DNA from: Alphaproteobacteria bacterium
Lineage (GTDB): Bacteria; Pseudomonadota; Alphaproteobacteria; Rickettsiales; UBA3002
NCBI GenBank assembly: GCA_022841525.1
Contig: JALHRI010000003.1
Span: forward strand, 1 to 64,000
Reading direction: 5' to 3'
Length of the DNA stretch: 64,000 nt
Below the pieces are notes generated by a model. The model searched no databases, was not told the DNA's origin, and saw only the letters and a program-made list of their open reading frames with translations. The translations under genes were made by a program, and so were the position numbers. Below are positions 52,549 to 62,981 of this stretch, piece by piece. How positions within the stretch are numbered: position 1 is the stretch's first letter; each line of letters starts with the position of its first letter.

Positions 52549-54090
52549 ATCCGTTTCTATACGTGGAAAAATACCTTGCGGTTTGGGTAGCGGTGTGCCC
52601 GGAATCAAGGCATGCTCAGGGCGCAGATGCTCAAAACTGCGCGCGTGGGCGGGCACGGCTAACTGATCAAGCAGTTTACTGGCAGATTCGGGCATAAACG
52701 GCTGCAACATAATTCCAATACAGCGCAGCACTTCGGCCAGTGTATAAAGCGTTGCCTGCATCGCATCCGGATTTTCCTTACGCTGTTTCCAGGGCGCTTC
52801 GCGGTCAACATATTCATTGGCGGCAGATGCCATGCTGATAATCGCGCCTAGCATTTCGTGAAATTTGCAGCGGCGTATTTGATCGCGCGCACTGTCTAAA
52901 CTATCTGCACGCGTGACCTGGGCTAAATCCAGCAGCGCGACGTCTTGCGGGCGCTTGCCGGCAAGCATCGGATCGGGCACTTTTTCTTCTGCATTCTTCG
53001 CAATCATCGACAAGGTACGCTGCGCTAAATTGCCGATATTGTTTGCCAGATCAGCATTAATGCGCTCAGCCATGCTTTGGCGTGAAAAATTACCATCCCC
53101 ACCAAACGGCACTTCGCGCAGGAGAAAATAGCGCGTTTGATCGAGGCCATATTTTTCCACCAGATGATCGGGCGAGACCACATTACCCAGCGACTTGCTC
53201 ATTTTCTCGCCTTCAATCGTCCACCAGCCATGGGCAAATACACGCTCTGGCAGCGAGAGCTTGGCAGACATTAAAAATGCCGGCCAATAGACTGCGTGAA
53301 AGCGCACAATGTCTTTGCCCACCATATGCAGCGATGCTGGCCAGAAATGCTGATAATGCGCACCGTCAATATCGGGAAATCCGGCAGCGGTGAGGTAATT
53401 CGCCAAAGCATCCAGCCACACATACATGATGTGTTTTTCATTACCCGGCACCGTCACACCCCACGAAAAGGTGGTGCGCGAAATTGATAAATCTTTGAGA
53501 CCACCTTCCACAAATCGAATCACCTCGTTACGGCGTGACTCGGGCAAAATAAAATCCGGCTGCGTGCGATATAACTCTAGTAGTGGCTCTTGAAACTTGG
53601 AAAGGCGAAAGAAATAACTCTCCTCCTCCACCCACTCGACCGGCGCGCCGGTTGGGGCTTTACCGTCAATAAGTTCGCTTTCTGCGTAGTAGGCCTCATC
53701 GCGTACTGAATACCATCCGGCATACGAACCAAGATAAATATCGCCCGCGTCTTCCAACCGTTTCCACAGCGCCTGCGCAGCGCGAATGTGGCGCGCTTCA
53801 GTGGTACGGATAAAATCATCGTTTGAAAGCTCGAGCACCTCGCCCATATGGCGAAAATGCTGCGACACTTCATCAACAAACGCTTGCGGCGGAATGCCGG
53901 CAGCCGCCGCAGATTTTTCTACTTTCTGACCATGCTCATCGGTGCCGGTGAGGAATTTGACCTTCTTGCCATCCAGCCGCATGAAGCGCGCAATCACATC
54001 GCACGCCACGGATGTATAGGCGTGCCCCAAATGCGGCTTGTCGTTCACGTAATAAATGGGGGTAGTGATGTAATAGCTGTCGCGGGTCAT
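52537..54090 (-). CDS. metG: Methionyl-tRNA synthetase
   Basis: MetRS charges tRNA-Met. The 517-residue class I synthetase has the HIGH-type motif as HLGHAYTS near residue 20, LTGTDEHGQKV, and KMSKS in GEKMSKSLGNV near residue 297, then the anticodon-binding helical domain. The connective peptide has no Cys-type zinc ligands, and no C-terminal tRNA-binding (Arc1-like) domain is attached: the short alphaproteobacterial type. It is the last gene of the mltB-rlpA-dacC-tmk-holB-metG unit. Confidence 0.96.
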   Translation of the reverse strand: MTRDSYYITTPIYYVNDKPHLGHAYTSVACDVIARFMRLDGKKVKFLTGTDEHGQKVEKSAAAAGIPPQAFVDEVSQHFRHMGEVLELSNDDFIRTTEARHIRAAQALWKRLEDAGDIYLGSYAGWYSVRDEAYYAESELIDGKAPTGAPVEWVEEESYFFRLSKFQEPLLELYRTQPDFILPESRRNEVIRFVEGGLKDLSISRTTFSWGVTVPGNEKHIMYVWLDALANYLTAAGFPDIDGAHYQHFWPASLHMVGKDIVRFHAVYWPAFLMSAKLSLPERVFAHGWWTIEGEKMSKSLGNVVSPDHLVEKYGLDQTRYFLLREVPFGGDGNFSRQSMAERINADLANNIGNLAQRTLSMIAKNAEEKVPDPMLAGKRPQDVALLDLAQVTRADSLDSARDQIRRCKFHEMLGAIISMASAANEYVDREAPWKQRKENPDAMQATLYTLAEVLRCIGIMLQPFMPESASKLLDQLAVPAHARSFEHLRPEHALIPGTPLPKPQGIFPRIETDLAA

Positions 54091-54133
54091 AGCATTCTCC
54101 GGATGGCTTTATGACTGAAGATGCGCGCTATCG

Positions 54134-55285
54134 TCAAGCTGCTTGCATGTTCAAGATCAGCGCAGGCGATACCATCAGCAGTGCTGTTTCACGTTTATCG
54201 AGATGAAAGACCGCCGTTTGCCCAAGCAGACTGCGCATTTTCTCCTGATAACGACACCAAACATCAATGCTAAACTGCGTACGCAATGCCTCTAAAATAG
54301 CAGGCTCACCCTTCATCAGCTCTGGAAGCGCGTGCGCTGCTGAAAGATAGACGCGCTGCGCAAGTAGCTGCCACATTTCCACGAGCATATTCCACGCCGC
54401 CGGAGATTTGACGCTGGCCGAGCCATCGGCGAATTTTTGCCTGTCAGCGGCAGTAGCCTCTGGTCGAAGCGCGTGCAGCAGTGCGGCGTAGGTTTCCGCG
54501 GCGTGCTGCGCGTGATAATGCACCGCCTGCCCCGGGCTGCCGGAAGAAAGCGCATAGAGTGACGGATAGAGATTGGAAGGAATATGCGGCGCCATATGCT
54601 GCAACACGCGGGCAAAATCATCACGACTGCACGGTGCCATCATCACTTTCCTGCAGCGCGAGCGAATGGTAGGAAGTACCGCACCAACCGTATGACAGAC
54701 GAGAAGCAAAATACTATTTTCCGGCGGCTCTTCTAAAATTTTGAGCAGCGCGTTGCTCGACTGCGTATTGAGCTGATCTACCGCATCAATAATCACCACC
54801 CGCCAGGAAGATTCCGCAGGGGTGAGGCTTAGAAAACTCGGAACTTTGCGCGCTTGATCGACGCTGATTTCTGCTTTTTCCTGCTGCTTTTTAGCATCAA
54901 ACAACGGGCTTAAGGTCAGCAAATCGGTGTGCGATGCGCCCGCGACACGCTTAAAAATCGGCGCGTCTTCGCTCATAAACAGTGATGATGCCACCGCGCC
55001 ATGTGCTGGTGCGACGTGCGTGACTGGCTGATCCGGCTCATCCAGTGCGGCAAACAAACTCATCGATTGCGCGGCTTCCAGCGTGCGCGCACTCACCGCA
55101 TCGTTTGCCAGCAAATAACGTGCAAATCTGTAGGCGAGTGTTGCTTTGCCTATGCCTTTAGGGCCGCAAAGCAAATAGGCATGGTGCAGGCGCTGCTGCT
55201 GAATATCCGACAGCAACATCGCCTCCACGTCTTCATGGCCAAACAGTAGTGAATTGGCGCGCGGTTCGATAAGTGCATGCTCCAT
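54134..55285 (-). CDS. holB: DNA polymerase III delta' subunit
   Basis: HolB is part of the clamp loader. The 383-residue AAA+ protein has a Walker A-like GPKGIGKATLAYRFA near residue 41, VVIIDAVDQLNTQSSNALLKILEEPPE (split) with the Walker B/sensor region, and ILLLVCHTVGAVLPTIRSRC with the SRC motif. The C-terminal domain is helical. It is separated from tmk by 2 bases, as in many bacteria. Confidence 0.93.
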   Translation of the reverse strand: MEHALIEPRANSLLFGHEDVEAMLLSDIQQQRLHHAYLLCGPKGIGKATLAYRFARYLLANDAVSARTLEAAQSMSLFAALDEPDQPVTHVAPAHGAVASSLFMSEDAPIFKRVAGASHTDLLTLSPLFDAKKQQEKAEISVDQARKVPSFLSLTPAESSWRVVIIDAVDQLNTQSSNALLKILEEPPENSILLLVCHTVGAVLPTIRSRCRKVMMAPCSRDDFARVLQHMAPHIPSNLYPSLYALSSGSPGQAVHYHAQHAAETYAALLHALRPEATAADRQKFADGSASVKSPAAWNMLVEMWQLLAQRVYLSAAHALPELMKGEPAILEALRTQFSIDVWCRYQEKMRSLLGQTAVFHLDKRETALLMVSPALILNMQAA

Positions 55286-55287
55286 GA

Positions 55288-55941
55288 CTACCCCTCACTC
55301 CCGCTGGGTAGCGTGATACCCAATTTTTGTTTAATGGCAGCGCGCACGCTATCATGGACGATACGCTTGTCCTGCGCGGCATCCATCACCACAAAACGAT
55401 TGGCATGTTCAAGGGCACGGCTTAAAAATCCCTCACGAATGCGGGTGTGAAACGCAAGATCCATCGCCTCAAAACGCGCTTCATGCGCATTTCCGCGTGC
55501 GGTTGCGCGGGCAATTCCGGCACTCGGCTCGATATCAAAATACAACGTGAGCGAGGGCTGAAAATTACCGTAAAGCAGGGTGTAGAGGTCATCTAGCCAC
55601 TGGGTGCTGACGTTCTTGCCAATGCCCTGATAGACGTAGGTAGAATCATAAAATCGGTCGCTGATGACCCACGCGCCACGCGCCAGTGCAGGGCGGATAA
55701 GGGTCTCTACATGATCGTAACGCGCAGCCATAAAAAGCAGCGCTTCGCTGCGCGCATTCCAGCGATCCACATCGCCGCTTACCAGTAAACTGCGAATCGC
55801 CTCACCGCCTGCTGATCCACCAGGCTCGCGCGTGACAACCGCTTCAATGCCTGCCTTCGCAAACGATGCCGCCAGTAAACTCGCCTGCGTCGATTTGCCC
55901 GCACCTTCACCACCTTCAAGTGTGATGAAGTGCGGCTGCAT
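55288..55941 (-). CDS. tmk: Thymidylate kinase
   Basis: Tmk phosphorylates dTMP to dTDP. The 217-residue protein has the P-loop GGEGAGKSTQASLLA, TREPGGSAGGEAIR with the dTMP-binding Arg, and SDRFYDSTYVYQG (DR(Y/F)-x2-S), with the LID TARGNAHEARFE. The ATG at 55941 overlaps the dacC stop (TAATG); an upstream TTG is less likely. Confidence 0.95.
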   Translation of the reverse strand: MQPHFITLEGGEGAGKSTQASLLAASFAKAGIEAVVTREPGGSAGGEAIRSLLVSGDVDRWNARSEALLFMAARYDHVETLIRPALARGAWVISDRFYDSTYVYQGIGKNVSTQWLDDLYTLLYGNFQPSLTLYFDIEPSAGIARATARGNAHEARFEAMDLAFHTRIREGFLSRALEHANRFVVMDAAQDKRIVHDSVRAAIKQKLGITLPSGSEG

Positions 55942-57164
55942 TACAGCCCCAGCCAATGTTTAATCACCAGCGGAATGCGGGCAAACGCACCTTTTTTCTC
56001 AATCGATTTCGTCGCCAGCAGCGGTACTTCTTTGGTATCACCCGAAGGCAGGGTAATCACCAGTTTACCAACGCTCTGGCCCTGCGTAACCGGCGCGGAT
56101 ACAGGGGTTTCCACCACCGCCTTGACGCTGACACCTTCTTTACTTGCGACCGGTAGCGTTAATTTTACATCTTCCGCGGTAGCAAGCTCCACTTCGTCGG
56201 CGACCCCAAGCCATAACGGCGCTTTGGCAACGACCTGACCCGCCTGCGCGGCAGTAATGGTTTCAAAATTTCGAAAGCCCCAGCTCAGCAGTGCTTCACC
56301 TTCCTGCTCGCGGGCTTTCATCGAATCCAGCCCGTTGATCACCAGCACTAATCTGCGACCAGACTGCGGGTGTTTCGCGGTGAGCACAATGCCATAGCCT
56401 GCAATTTCCGTGTGTCCGGTTTTCAGGCCATCTACCCCCAGCGCGCTGCGACCTAGCAGTGTGTTGCGATTATATTGGCGGATCTTGTTATAGGTAAATT
56501 CCGGCAGTGAAAAATAAGGCATATAGTCAGGAAAATCATTGACCAAATGCATGCCCAGCGTTGCTAAATCGCGCGCGGTGGTGAAATGATTTTCATCCGG
56601 CCAACCGCTAGAATTAACAAAGTTCGAGCCCGCCATGCCGATTGATTTTGCAGTGTCATTTAAGCGCTGCGCGAAGGCTTCTTCACTACCGGCAAGCCCC
56701 TCTGCCATCACGATGCACGCATCATTGCCAGACTGCGTGGCGATACCGTGAATCAAGTCCTCCACCGCGACCGAGCCATGAATCGGCACCCACATTTTCG
56801 AGCCTTGAATCGCCCAGGCGCGCTCGCTGACCGTGAACTGATCGGTCGGCTTAAGCGTACCTTTTTTCATCTCCGAGAAAATGACGTACAACGTCATCAA
56901 CTTGCTCATGGAGGAAGGAAACATTTTTTCATCCGACTTTTTTTGCGCAAGGACAGTGCCGGTATCGCCATCGAGTAACATCATGTGAGATGAGCGCACC
57001 GCAAACGGCACATCGCCCGTCACATCCTTGTTGGTGGTTGCCAAATCTTCAGCACTCACCTCGGCTGTATTTTCTTTAGTGGGCGCTGCCAATGAAAATG
57101 CCGGCAGCGCTAACATAACAATACTGAGAGCAACAGAAATAAAGGAGAAAGTTACACACTGCAT
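55941..57164 (-). CDS. dacC: D-alanyl-D-alanine carboxypeptidase (PBP5/6 type)
   Basis: This periplasmic enzyme trims pentapeptides of peptidoglycan. The 407-residue precursor has a signal peptide (to about Ala27), the S-x-x-K motif S85-M-S-K88, SGN in TQSGNDACIVMAE, and KTG in DGLKTGHTEIAG. The C-terminal PBP5-type beta domain (about 300-395) and a final amphipathic helix (ARIPLVIKHWLGL) for membrane anchoring are present. It lies between rlpA and tmk in the operon. Confidence 0.95.
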   Translation of the reverse strand: MQCVTFSFISVALSIVMLALPAFSLAAPTKENTAEVSAEDLATTNKDVTGDVPFAVRSSHMMLLDGDTGTVLAQKKSDEKMFPSSMSKLMTLYVIFSEMKKGTLKPTDQFTVSERAWAIQGSKMWVPIHGSVAVEDLIHGIATQSGNDACIVMAEGLAGSEEAFAQRLNDTAKSIGMAGSNFVNSSGWPDENHFTTARDLATLGMHLVNDFPDYMPYFSLPEFTYNKIRQYNRNTLLGRSALGVDGLKTGHTEIAGYGIVLTAKHPQSGRRLVLVINGLDSMKAREQEGEALLSWGFRNFETITAAQAGQVVAKAPLWLGVADEVELATAEDVKLTLPVASKEGVSVKAVVETPVSAPVTQGQSVGKLVITLPSGDTKEVPLLATKSIEKKGAFARIPLVIKHWLGL

Positions 57165-57175
57165 GGAGTCCTCGC

Positions 57176-58261
57176 TTAGGGTTTAATCGTCACGATAAAT
57201 GCGTCTTTCAGGCCTAAACCAAACGCCTTACTCACAATACGGTCGGCGTCTGATTTGGTAGCAACGGGGCCAACCCGCGTTCTAAATAGCTCGCGCTCAC
57301 CAATCATCATCGGTTCAATAATCAGATTATAGGGCACGAATGATTTACTTAATGCTTCTGCGCGTTCGCGGCTTGAAAACGTGGCGAGTCTGACAAAATA
57401 GCCCTGCGTGTGCTTTGCTAAATCCGGATGGTCTTCGACATGTTTTTCCGCCACTTTTTCCGGCGGCAATACATCATAGACGGAGGATTTTTGATCAGGC
57501 GCAGAAGGCGTGCTCGCCGGTGCTGAAAGCGGAGGCAACTGCGATGCTTTCACGGTTCTAGGCGCAGATAAATCTGCCGATGCAATATCACTCGTTGGCG
57601 CAGCCTGATGGGTTTGCTGCGGCGATGGTGTAGCGGCCTGCGCCGAACTTACTGGCGATAGTTTTTCCCAGAACGATCTGCGGTCATGCTGCGTCGAGGG
57701 AGTATAATTACCCGCACGCGCCATTTGTACAGGCTGTAATACTTCGCGTTCAATATCAATTTCAAACGGACGCTTGCCCGCAGTGACCAGCTCCATCATC
57801 CGGTCGGTTTCTTGGGGCAAATACTCCACCCGCACACGCGCGACCCCCTCGCCAATCATGCCGATTTCTTCGGCAGCCTTGCGCGATAGATCAATAATTC
57901 TGCCGCCAGAAAATGGGCCACGATCATTAATGCGCACCACCGCGCTACGGCCAGATTTGAGGTGGGTTACACGTACCAGCGAAGGCATCGGTAATGTCGG
58001 ATGCGCTGCGGTTAACTGCCACTTATCGAACCTTTCGCCGTTAGCGGTGCTTTTGCCATGAAAGCCAGGGCCATACCACGATGCCATCCCTTCCTGACGG
58101 TAATTTCTATCTTGCGATGGATAGTAGGTGCGACCATTGACGGTGTATGGCTTGCCGATTTTCACATACGACGAGGCAGGAGCTGAAGATGAACCCGTGT
58201 TTTGAGCACACGCACTCAGCGTGGTTAACATCAATAATGTAATGGCAACATGTTTGAGCAT
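57176..58261 (-). CDS. rlpA: RlpA-like septal ring lytic transglycosylase with SPOR domain
   Basis: RlpA cleaves denuded glycan strands at the division septum. The 361-residue precursor has a lipobox (L15-S16-A17-C18), a double-psi beta-barrel (about 55-150: GMASWYGPGFHGKSTANGE, VRINDRGPFSGGRIIDLS) with the conserved catalytic-type Asp and His, a Pro/Ser/Gln-rich linker (175-275), and a C-terminal SPOR domain (GYFVRLATFSSRERAEAL, then TRVGPVATKSDADRI). Spaced 20 bases after mltB and 11 before dacC. Confidence 0.94.
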   Translation of the reverse strand: MLKHVAITLLMLTTLSACAQNTGSSSAPASSYVKIGKPYTVNGRTYYPSQDRNYRQEGMASWYGPGFHGKSTANGERFDKWQLTAAHPTLPMPSLVRVTHLKSGRSAVVRINDRGPFSGGRIIDLSRKAAEEIGMIGEGVARVRVEYLPQETDRMMELVTAGKRPFEIDIEREVLQPVQMARAGNYTPSTQHDRRSFWEKLSPVSSAQAATPSPQQTHQAAPTSDIASADLSAPRTVKASQLPPLSAPASTPSAPDQKSSVYDVLPPEKVAEKHVEDHPDLAKHTQGYFVRLATFSSRERAEALSKSFVPYNLIIEPMMIGERELFRTRVGPVATKSDADRIVSKAFGLGLKDAFIVTIKP

Positions 58262-58281
58262 AACAATCCTTTTTAAGGCGG

Positions 58282-59238
58282 CTATTTTGCGATTTCATCT
58301 GCCAGTAGTCCAGCGGCAGTAGCAAAATATCGCGATTTATTCCAATGAAGCAACGTATGGTAGTTTTGATACACTATAAACGCACCCTCAGCCTTTGTTC
58401 CTGGATGCATTAAATAGGCACTGCCTTCAAAGGCGGGAACATCTATTCCGCGCGCACCAAGCGCCTCGTGACTGAGCGGACGGTACAAATCTTCGTGCAC
58501 TAAGTTCACATGCTCCGGAAGCGTGACGGCTCTTCCCCAGCCAGTCTGATGAGTCCAGCCTTCGGTTTTTAGATAATTGGCGATGGAAGCAAATACATCC
58601 GGCAGGCTGCGCCAGATGTCTTTCACACCGTCTTTATCCCAATCTACGGCGTAGCGCTCAAAGCTGGACGGCATGAACTGGCAGTGCCCCATTGCCCCTG
58701 CCCAGCTTCCGCTAGGCCGCGCATTTTTTATATCGCCTTGCTGAATAAGCGTCAGCAGGGTCAAAAGCTGGTCTTCAAAAAACTGCGCGCGACGCCCCTC
58801 ATAGGCAAGGGTGGCAAGCGAGCGCACCACATCTGAATTGCCTGTAAAACTGCCGTAATTGGTTTCAATTCCCCACAACGCAAGAATCATCGGTGCGGGA
58901 ACTCCGTAATGGGTACTTATCTGCTGTAATAATTTGCGGTGGGTGTGGTAATGCTGGTAGCCAAGACGAATCCGCTCGGCACTGACGATGTTTTTTTTGT
59001 ACTGAGTGAACGAAATTTTGCCCTCTGGCTGCTTTCTATCCAGCCTAATGACCTGCGCATCTACTTTCATACCAGATAAAGTCTGCGATAGTATCTGCTT
59101 GGAAACACCCGCCTGCTCAGCGCGTGCAGAAAACTCTGCCAGCCAACGCTCAAAGCCGTGATTTGCCGCAAGCGCACCGGCTGGAAGTACGCAGGCAAGC
59201 GCAAGTATCAGCATGCAAATAAAATGAAGAGAACGCAT
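58282..59238 (-). CDS. mltB: Membrane-bound lytic murein transglycosylase B
   Basis: MltB cuts the glycan backbone, leaving 1,6-anhydro-MurNAc ends. The 318-residue precursor starts at ATG 59238 with a signal peptide (to about Ala25, no lipobox Cys visible), followed by FERWLAEFSARAEQAGVS. The catalytic Glu125 is in LWGIETNYGSFTG, with SWAGAMGHCQFMPSSFERYAVDWD and DGVKDIWRSLPDVFASIANYL in the conserved core. First gene of the cell-wall/replication unit; divergent from the dehydrogenase gene. Confidence 0.93.
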   Translation of the reverse strand: MRSLHFICMLILALACVLPAGALAANHGFERWLAEFSARAEQAGVSKQILSQTLSGMKVDAQVIRLDRKQPEGKISFTQYKKNIVSAERIRLGYQHYHTHRKLLQQISTHYGVPAPMILALWGIETNYGSFTGNSDVVRSLATLAYEGRRAQFFEDQLLTLLTLIQQGDIKNARPSGSWAGAMGHCQFMPSSFERYAVDWDKDGVKDIWRSLPDVFASIANYLKTEGWTHQTGWGRAVTLPEHVNLVHEDLYRPLSHEALGARGIDVPAFEGSAYLMHPGTKAEGAFIVYQNYHTLLHWNKSRYFATAAGLLADEIAK

Positions 59239-59357
59239 AGCACCCGAAAGAAAATAGCCATTTGTTATGCGCCTGATTATCCAGCGCTGCAAGCCTTGCA
59301 ACGCACTCTGATTTTTTAATTGGAAGTGAGTGGCTTATTGCGTAAGCCTTGTGGATA

Positions 59358-60536
59358 ATGACACACGCCTCCCACATTCACCGTACGCCTGATATCTCAC
59401 GCAATCTGGCGGCTTATCTCGATCGTGCTGTACTTGCGGCACCGTTTCATCTGCTGTGCGATAGCCATACTTACGCCGCTGGCGGCGAGATATTTGAGCG
59501 CCAGCTAAGCAATGTCACGCTGCATAATTTGGGGCTTCAGGTGAAGCCGACGTTAGCAAAAGCGCAGCAGCTAGCCTCGGCATTGACCGAAGGCGCAGTG
59601 CTGATTGTGTTTGGCAGCGGCACCCTGACAGATATTGCTAAATATGCAGCGCATGCTCGCGGCGTTCGGCTGGTATCAATTCCTTCCGCCGCGTCGATGA
59701 ATGGTTACGCATCCTCCACGGCCAGTTTGATGGATAAGAACGGGGTCAAACATTCCCACCTGGCAAAAGCGCCGGAGCATATTTTTCTTGATGCTGCGTT
59801 ATACGCCGCCGCGCCTGTAGAACTCACCCGCGCGGGGTTGGGTGATACGCTGTGTCGCAGCACCATCCAAGCCGATGCATTGCTGGCGCACCTCATCAGC
59901 GGCAGTTGGTATGACAATGAATATTTCTTAAGCCTAAGCCATCATGAAGCGCGGTTATTGAACCTTACTTCTGCCCTTCAGCAGGGCGACAAGGCCGCGG
60001 TAGAGTTATTGATGGAAGCCTTGCTTCTCTCTGGCAACGCGATGCAACGTGCTGGCTCCAGCATTCCAGCCAGTGGTAGCGAGCACATGATTGCGCATCT
60101 TTTGGAAAAAAATTTGCCCAAAATCATGCAGCCGCATTTTCACGGCGCGCAAATTGCCCTCACCACCCTTACCATGGCAAGGTTACAGCAATTCATACTG
60201 AGTAAAACAATTCCGCTCAATCTGAAGCAGTATGAAGCTGCCCTGCGCGCGCAGAAGGAAGCCCAAAATGCACAAGAAAAATGGCAGATTTTAAGGGCGA
60301 TAACGCCAGCGCGGTGGGATGAAATCTGGAAAGAATTGCAGCAGCAGCTTAAAGGAAAGCTCATCGCAGCCGACGAATTGGAAACGGCAATGCTTCAAGC
60401 AGGCCTTGCTACCAGCGCTGAGGCGCTGGGCATTGTACGTAGCGACTACATCCACGCAGTGCAAAATGCATTTGCCACACGCGAGCGGATTAGCTTTTTA
60501 GATGTGATCGCTATGCGCTCTGAGGGTGAGGCTTAG
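59358..60536 (+). CDS. sn-Glycerol-1-phosphate dehydrogenase family protein (AraM/EgsA type)
   Basis: The 392-residue protein belongs to the iron-containing alcohol-dehydrogenase fold and the glycerol-1-phosphate dehydrogenase group: the NAD(P) motif [15 protein letters not shown] near residue 80, [17 protein letters not shown], and metal ligands in [14 protein letters not shown] (Asp), [12 protein letters not shown] (His) and [11 protein letters not shown] (His). Archaeal enzymes make the G1P headgroup of archaeal lipids; bacterial ones feed unusual phospholipids or, for AraM, are less clear. No prenyl transferase of the PcrB type lies nearby. The ATG at 59358 is chosen; the gene converges with queF. 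Confidence 0.8.
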   Translation: MTHASHIHRTPDISRNLAAYLDRAVLAAPFHLLCDSHTYAAGGEIFERQLSNVTLHNLGLQVKPTLAKAQQLASALTEGAVLIVFGSGTLTDIAKYAAHARGVRLVSIPSAASMNGYASSTASLMDKNGVKHSHLAKAPEHIFLDAALYAAAPVELTRAGLGDTLCRSTIQADALLAHLISGSWYDNEYFLSLSHHEARLLNLTSALQQGDKAAVELLMEALLLSGNAMQRAGSSIPASGSEHMIAHLLEKNLPKIMQPHFHGAQIALTTLTMARLQQFILSKTIPLNLKQYEAALRAQKEAQNAQEKWQILRAITPARWDEIWKELQQQLKGKLIAADELETAMLQAGLATSAEALGIVRSDYIHAVQNAFATRERISFLDVIAMRSEGEA

Positions 60537-60994
60537 CCACGCCCACGATAAGGGGCAACGCCTTGATCCGGTAGCCACAAACCGTTTGGCAGTTCACCGT
60601 AGCTATAAAATACATCAATCGGGATGCCGCCGCGCGGATACCAATAGCCGCCGATGCGCAGGAATTTAGGCTTTGTCACCTCGATGATGCGTTTGGCGAT
60701 GGTGATCGTACATGCCTCGTGAAAATCGCCGTGATTTCGAAAACTGGTAAGAAATAACTTCAGTGATTTACTTTCCACCAGCGCATCAGAGGGCACATAA
60801 TCAATCACCAGATGGGCAAAATCAGGCTGGCCAGTTACCGGACACAGCGAGGTAAATTCCGGACACACAAAGCGCACGACATACGGCGCATCTGGATGCG
60901 GATTGGGCACCACTTCCAGCGATGCTTCAGCAGGCGATGCGGCACTGGCAAGTTGCGCGCCAAGCTGGGTGAGATGTTCGGTGTAATGCGCCAT
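60533..60994 (-). CDS. queF: NADPH-dependent 7-cyano-7-deazaguanine reductase
   Basis: QueF reduces preQ0 to preQ1 in queuosine synthesis. The 153-residue unimodular type has the catalytic Cys51 in [14 protein letters not shown] with Asp58, the NADPH motif ESKSLKLFL near residue 75, and [13 protein letters not shown]. The start ATG overlaps the stop of the upstream D,D-carboxypeptidase gene (TAATG). Other que genes are not in the window. Confidence 0.95.
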   Translation of the reverse strand: MAHYTEHLTQLGAQLASAASPAEASLEVVPNPHPDAPYVVRFVCPEFTSLCPVTGQPDFAHLVIDYVPSDALVESKSLKLFLTSFRNHGDFHEACTITIAKRIIEVTKPKFLRIGGYWYPRGGIPIDVFYSYGELPNGLWLPDQGVAPYRGRG

Positions 60995-62433
60995 TACAGC
61001 TTTTGTTGCTGAGCTTTATAAATAAAACAAGGGGCATTTTTAATGATCAGCGCCTCACAGGCCGAGCGCGCCTGGGCCTCGCTAAGATTTTCAATGCGCG
61101 CGCGGTGCACTTTACCACCGGAAATACCGCTATCCATGACGGCCGGACGGTGCGATGATAAAATCGTGGGAACTAGCGTAACCGCCGCTTTTACAGCATC
61201 CAGCGCTTGTGATTTTTCGGCAAATGCCCCCACTTGAATTCCCCAGCTTAGCTCTTTGGTATCTGACTTGCCGGTGAGCAAATTGGTATGCACCATTTTA
61301 TCCTGCGCACTCATACGCTGAAATGGCACCGAAGTGCGCGCTTCAATCTTTGGCTGAGCAGGCGCAGCGCTGCTTGGTGCAAGTGCTGGCTCGGCTTTTA
61401 CATTCTGCGCTGAAGCCAGTGCAGCTGCAGCCCCTGCATCTTTTGGTGCGCCTTCTTTTTGCTTTGTGAGCGCCGCTTCTTTGGCTGCCTGCGCAGCTTT
61501 TGCGGCGGCGATCGCTTGCATATCAATGCGTGGAAGCGGTAGATTTTCTGCATAATAACGTTTGGAAATTGCATTGCCGCGCTTGGCTAATGTCTGGTAA
61601 CCGCTGGAAAGTAATTCTTTCATCCGCCCATCGCGCCAGCGGGCGGAAGTGCCGCCCAGCACCACCCCAATCAACCGTCTGCCACCGCGCTGCACAGAGC
61701 TCACCACGTTAAATCCTGAAGCGTTGATGAAGCCAGTTTTAATACCATCCACACCCGCATAGCCTGTCATCACGCGGTTATGCGTGTAATACGTCACCCC
61801 TCTACGGGAGAATTGGCGTGTAGAAAAATAAGAGTAATACTGCGGAAAATCACGGCGCAGCGCGATCCCCAGTTTCGCCATGTCGCGCGCGGTGGTGATT
61901 TGTCTGCCATCAGGCAAGCCATGCGGATTTTTGAAAACGGTATTTTTCATACCAAGCTCACGTGCACGCTTGGTTGCAAGCTGCGCAAACTTATCGACAG
62001 AACCACTGATACGCTCGGCCACGACCACGGCAACATCATTCGCGGAACGCACCACCAGCGATTTGATGGCCGTATCCACATCGATCAAATCACCGTGCTT
62101 GAGAGAAATGTTGGTTTGCGGCTGCGAGGCGGCAAGTCTTGATGCCCGCATGGTTGAATGTTTGTTTATTTTTCCGGCTTTCATTTCTTCAAACAATAAA
62201 TACAGCGTCATCATTTTGGTGAGCGACGCTGGATGGCGAATGGCTCCAGCATTATGTTGATGAAAAATCTCGCCCGACACCGGATCAAGGATGAGCGCTG
62301 CATAACGCGGGTCTTGCAAGCCGACTCTTGCTGGTGCGCGGTGATATCTTGGGCGTGCTGCCTCCGCCGCAGAGGCAAGTGTCACAAGGAAAAAAGTCGC
62401 CAGTAAAATCAGGCTTATACGTGATGATTTCAT
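60994..62433 (-). CDS. D-alanyl-D-alanine carboxypeptidase with C-terminal SPOR domain
   Basis: The second peptidoglycan carboxypeptidase of the window, 479 residues. It has a signal peptide (to about Ala24), S70-L-T-K73 in [19 protein letters not shown] in [14 protein letters not shown], and KTG in [12 protein letters not shown]. Instead of the PBP5 beta domain it carries a long Ala/Lys/Gln-rich linker (about 300-395) and a SPOR domain ([18 protein letters not shown]), which targets denuded septal glycan. The likely role is at the division site. It is coupled to queF and follows a GNAT gene. Confidence 0.92.
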   Translation of the reverse strand: MKSSRISLILLATFFLVTLASAAEAARPRYHRAPARVGLQDPRYAALILDPVSGEIFHQHNAGAIRHPASLTKMMTLYLLFEEMKAGKINKHSTMRASRLAASQPQTNISLKHGDLIDVDTAIKSLVVRSANDVAVVVAERISGSVDKFAQLATKRARELGMKNTVFKNPHGLPDGRQITTARDMAKLGIALRRDFPQYYSYFSTRQFSRRGVTYYTHNRVMTGYAGVDGIKTGFINASGFNVVSSVQRGGRRLIGVVLGGTSARWRDGRMKELLSSGYQTLAKRGNAISKRYYAENLPLPRIDMQAIAAAKAAQAAKEAALTKQKEGAPKDAGAAAALASAQNVKAEPALAPSSAAPAQPKIEARTSVPFQRMSAQDKMVHTNLLTGKSDTKELSWGIQVGAFAEKSQALDAVKAAVTLVPTILSSHRPAVMDSGISGGKVHRARIENLSEAQARSACEALIIKNAPCFIYKAQQQKL

Positions 62434-62441
62434 TTCGTCGC

Positions 62442-62933
62442 CTATGATAATTGGGGCACGCGCGCCACAAGCCGCTGCATGCCCTGCATCCCTATGGCGT
62501 AGAAATGAACGGAAACATCCTGAAAACCAAGCGCTGTATAAAACTTATTCGCAGAGATATTTTCTTTCGCGCAAGTCAGTGACATCCATGCACCACCTGT
62601 GTGCTGAACTTCATGACTGACGTAAGCAAGCAGTCCTGCGCCGATGGCCCTGCGGCGGTAATCTTCAGCAACCACCAAATCAGCAATATGCGCGCCGTGC
62701 GTCATGGAATAAATGTCATAACCTTGGTAGTAAAAGATGCAGCCTACCAGCTCTGCATCGTAGTGCGCGGTTGCACAGCGCATCTTCACGGCGTGATGCG
62801 TCATCATTTCGTTCACCTGCTGCGCGCGGATGGTCGCCTCCCTGCCTTCATGACGATAGAGATCCGACAGAAGTATGGCTAACGCATCCGCGTCAACATC
62901 GGTATAATCTTTAATGGTCAGTTTTGTGGACAA
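62442..62933 (-). CDS. GNAT family N-acetyltransferase
   Basis: The 163-residue protein has the GNAT acetyl-CoA-binding segment HIADLVVAEDYRRRAIGAGL near residue 85 (R-R-x-x-G-x-G type with an Ala-Ile variant), preceded by ELVGCIFYYQGYDIY and followed by TCAKENISANKFYTALGF, the diamine/amino-acid acetyltransferase-like end. Substrate unknown. It lies 8 bases upstream of the SPOR carboxypeptidase gene, in the same direction, and is divergent from the helicase gene. Confidence 0.85.
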   Translation of the reverse strand: MSTKLTIKDYTDVDADALAILLSDLYRHEGREATIRAQQVNEMMTHHAVKMRCATAHYDAELVGCIFYYQGYDIYSMTHGAHIADLVVAEDYRRRAIGAGLLAYVSHEVQHTGGAWMSLTCAKENISANKFYTALGFQDVSVHFYAIGMQGMQRLVARVPQLS

Positions 62934-62981
62934 GGCAGTGAGTCTCGTTGAGATTGGGTGAAATCATGCTACATCCATAGC

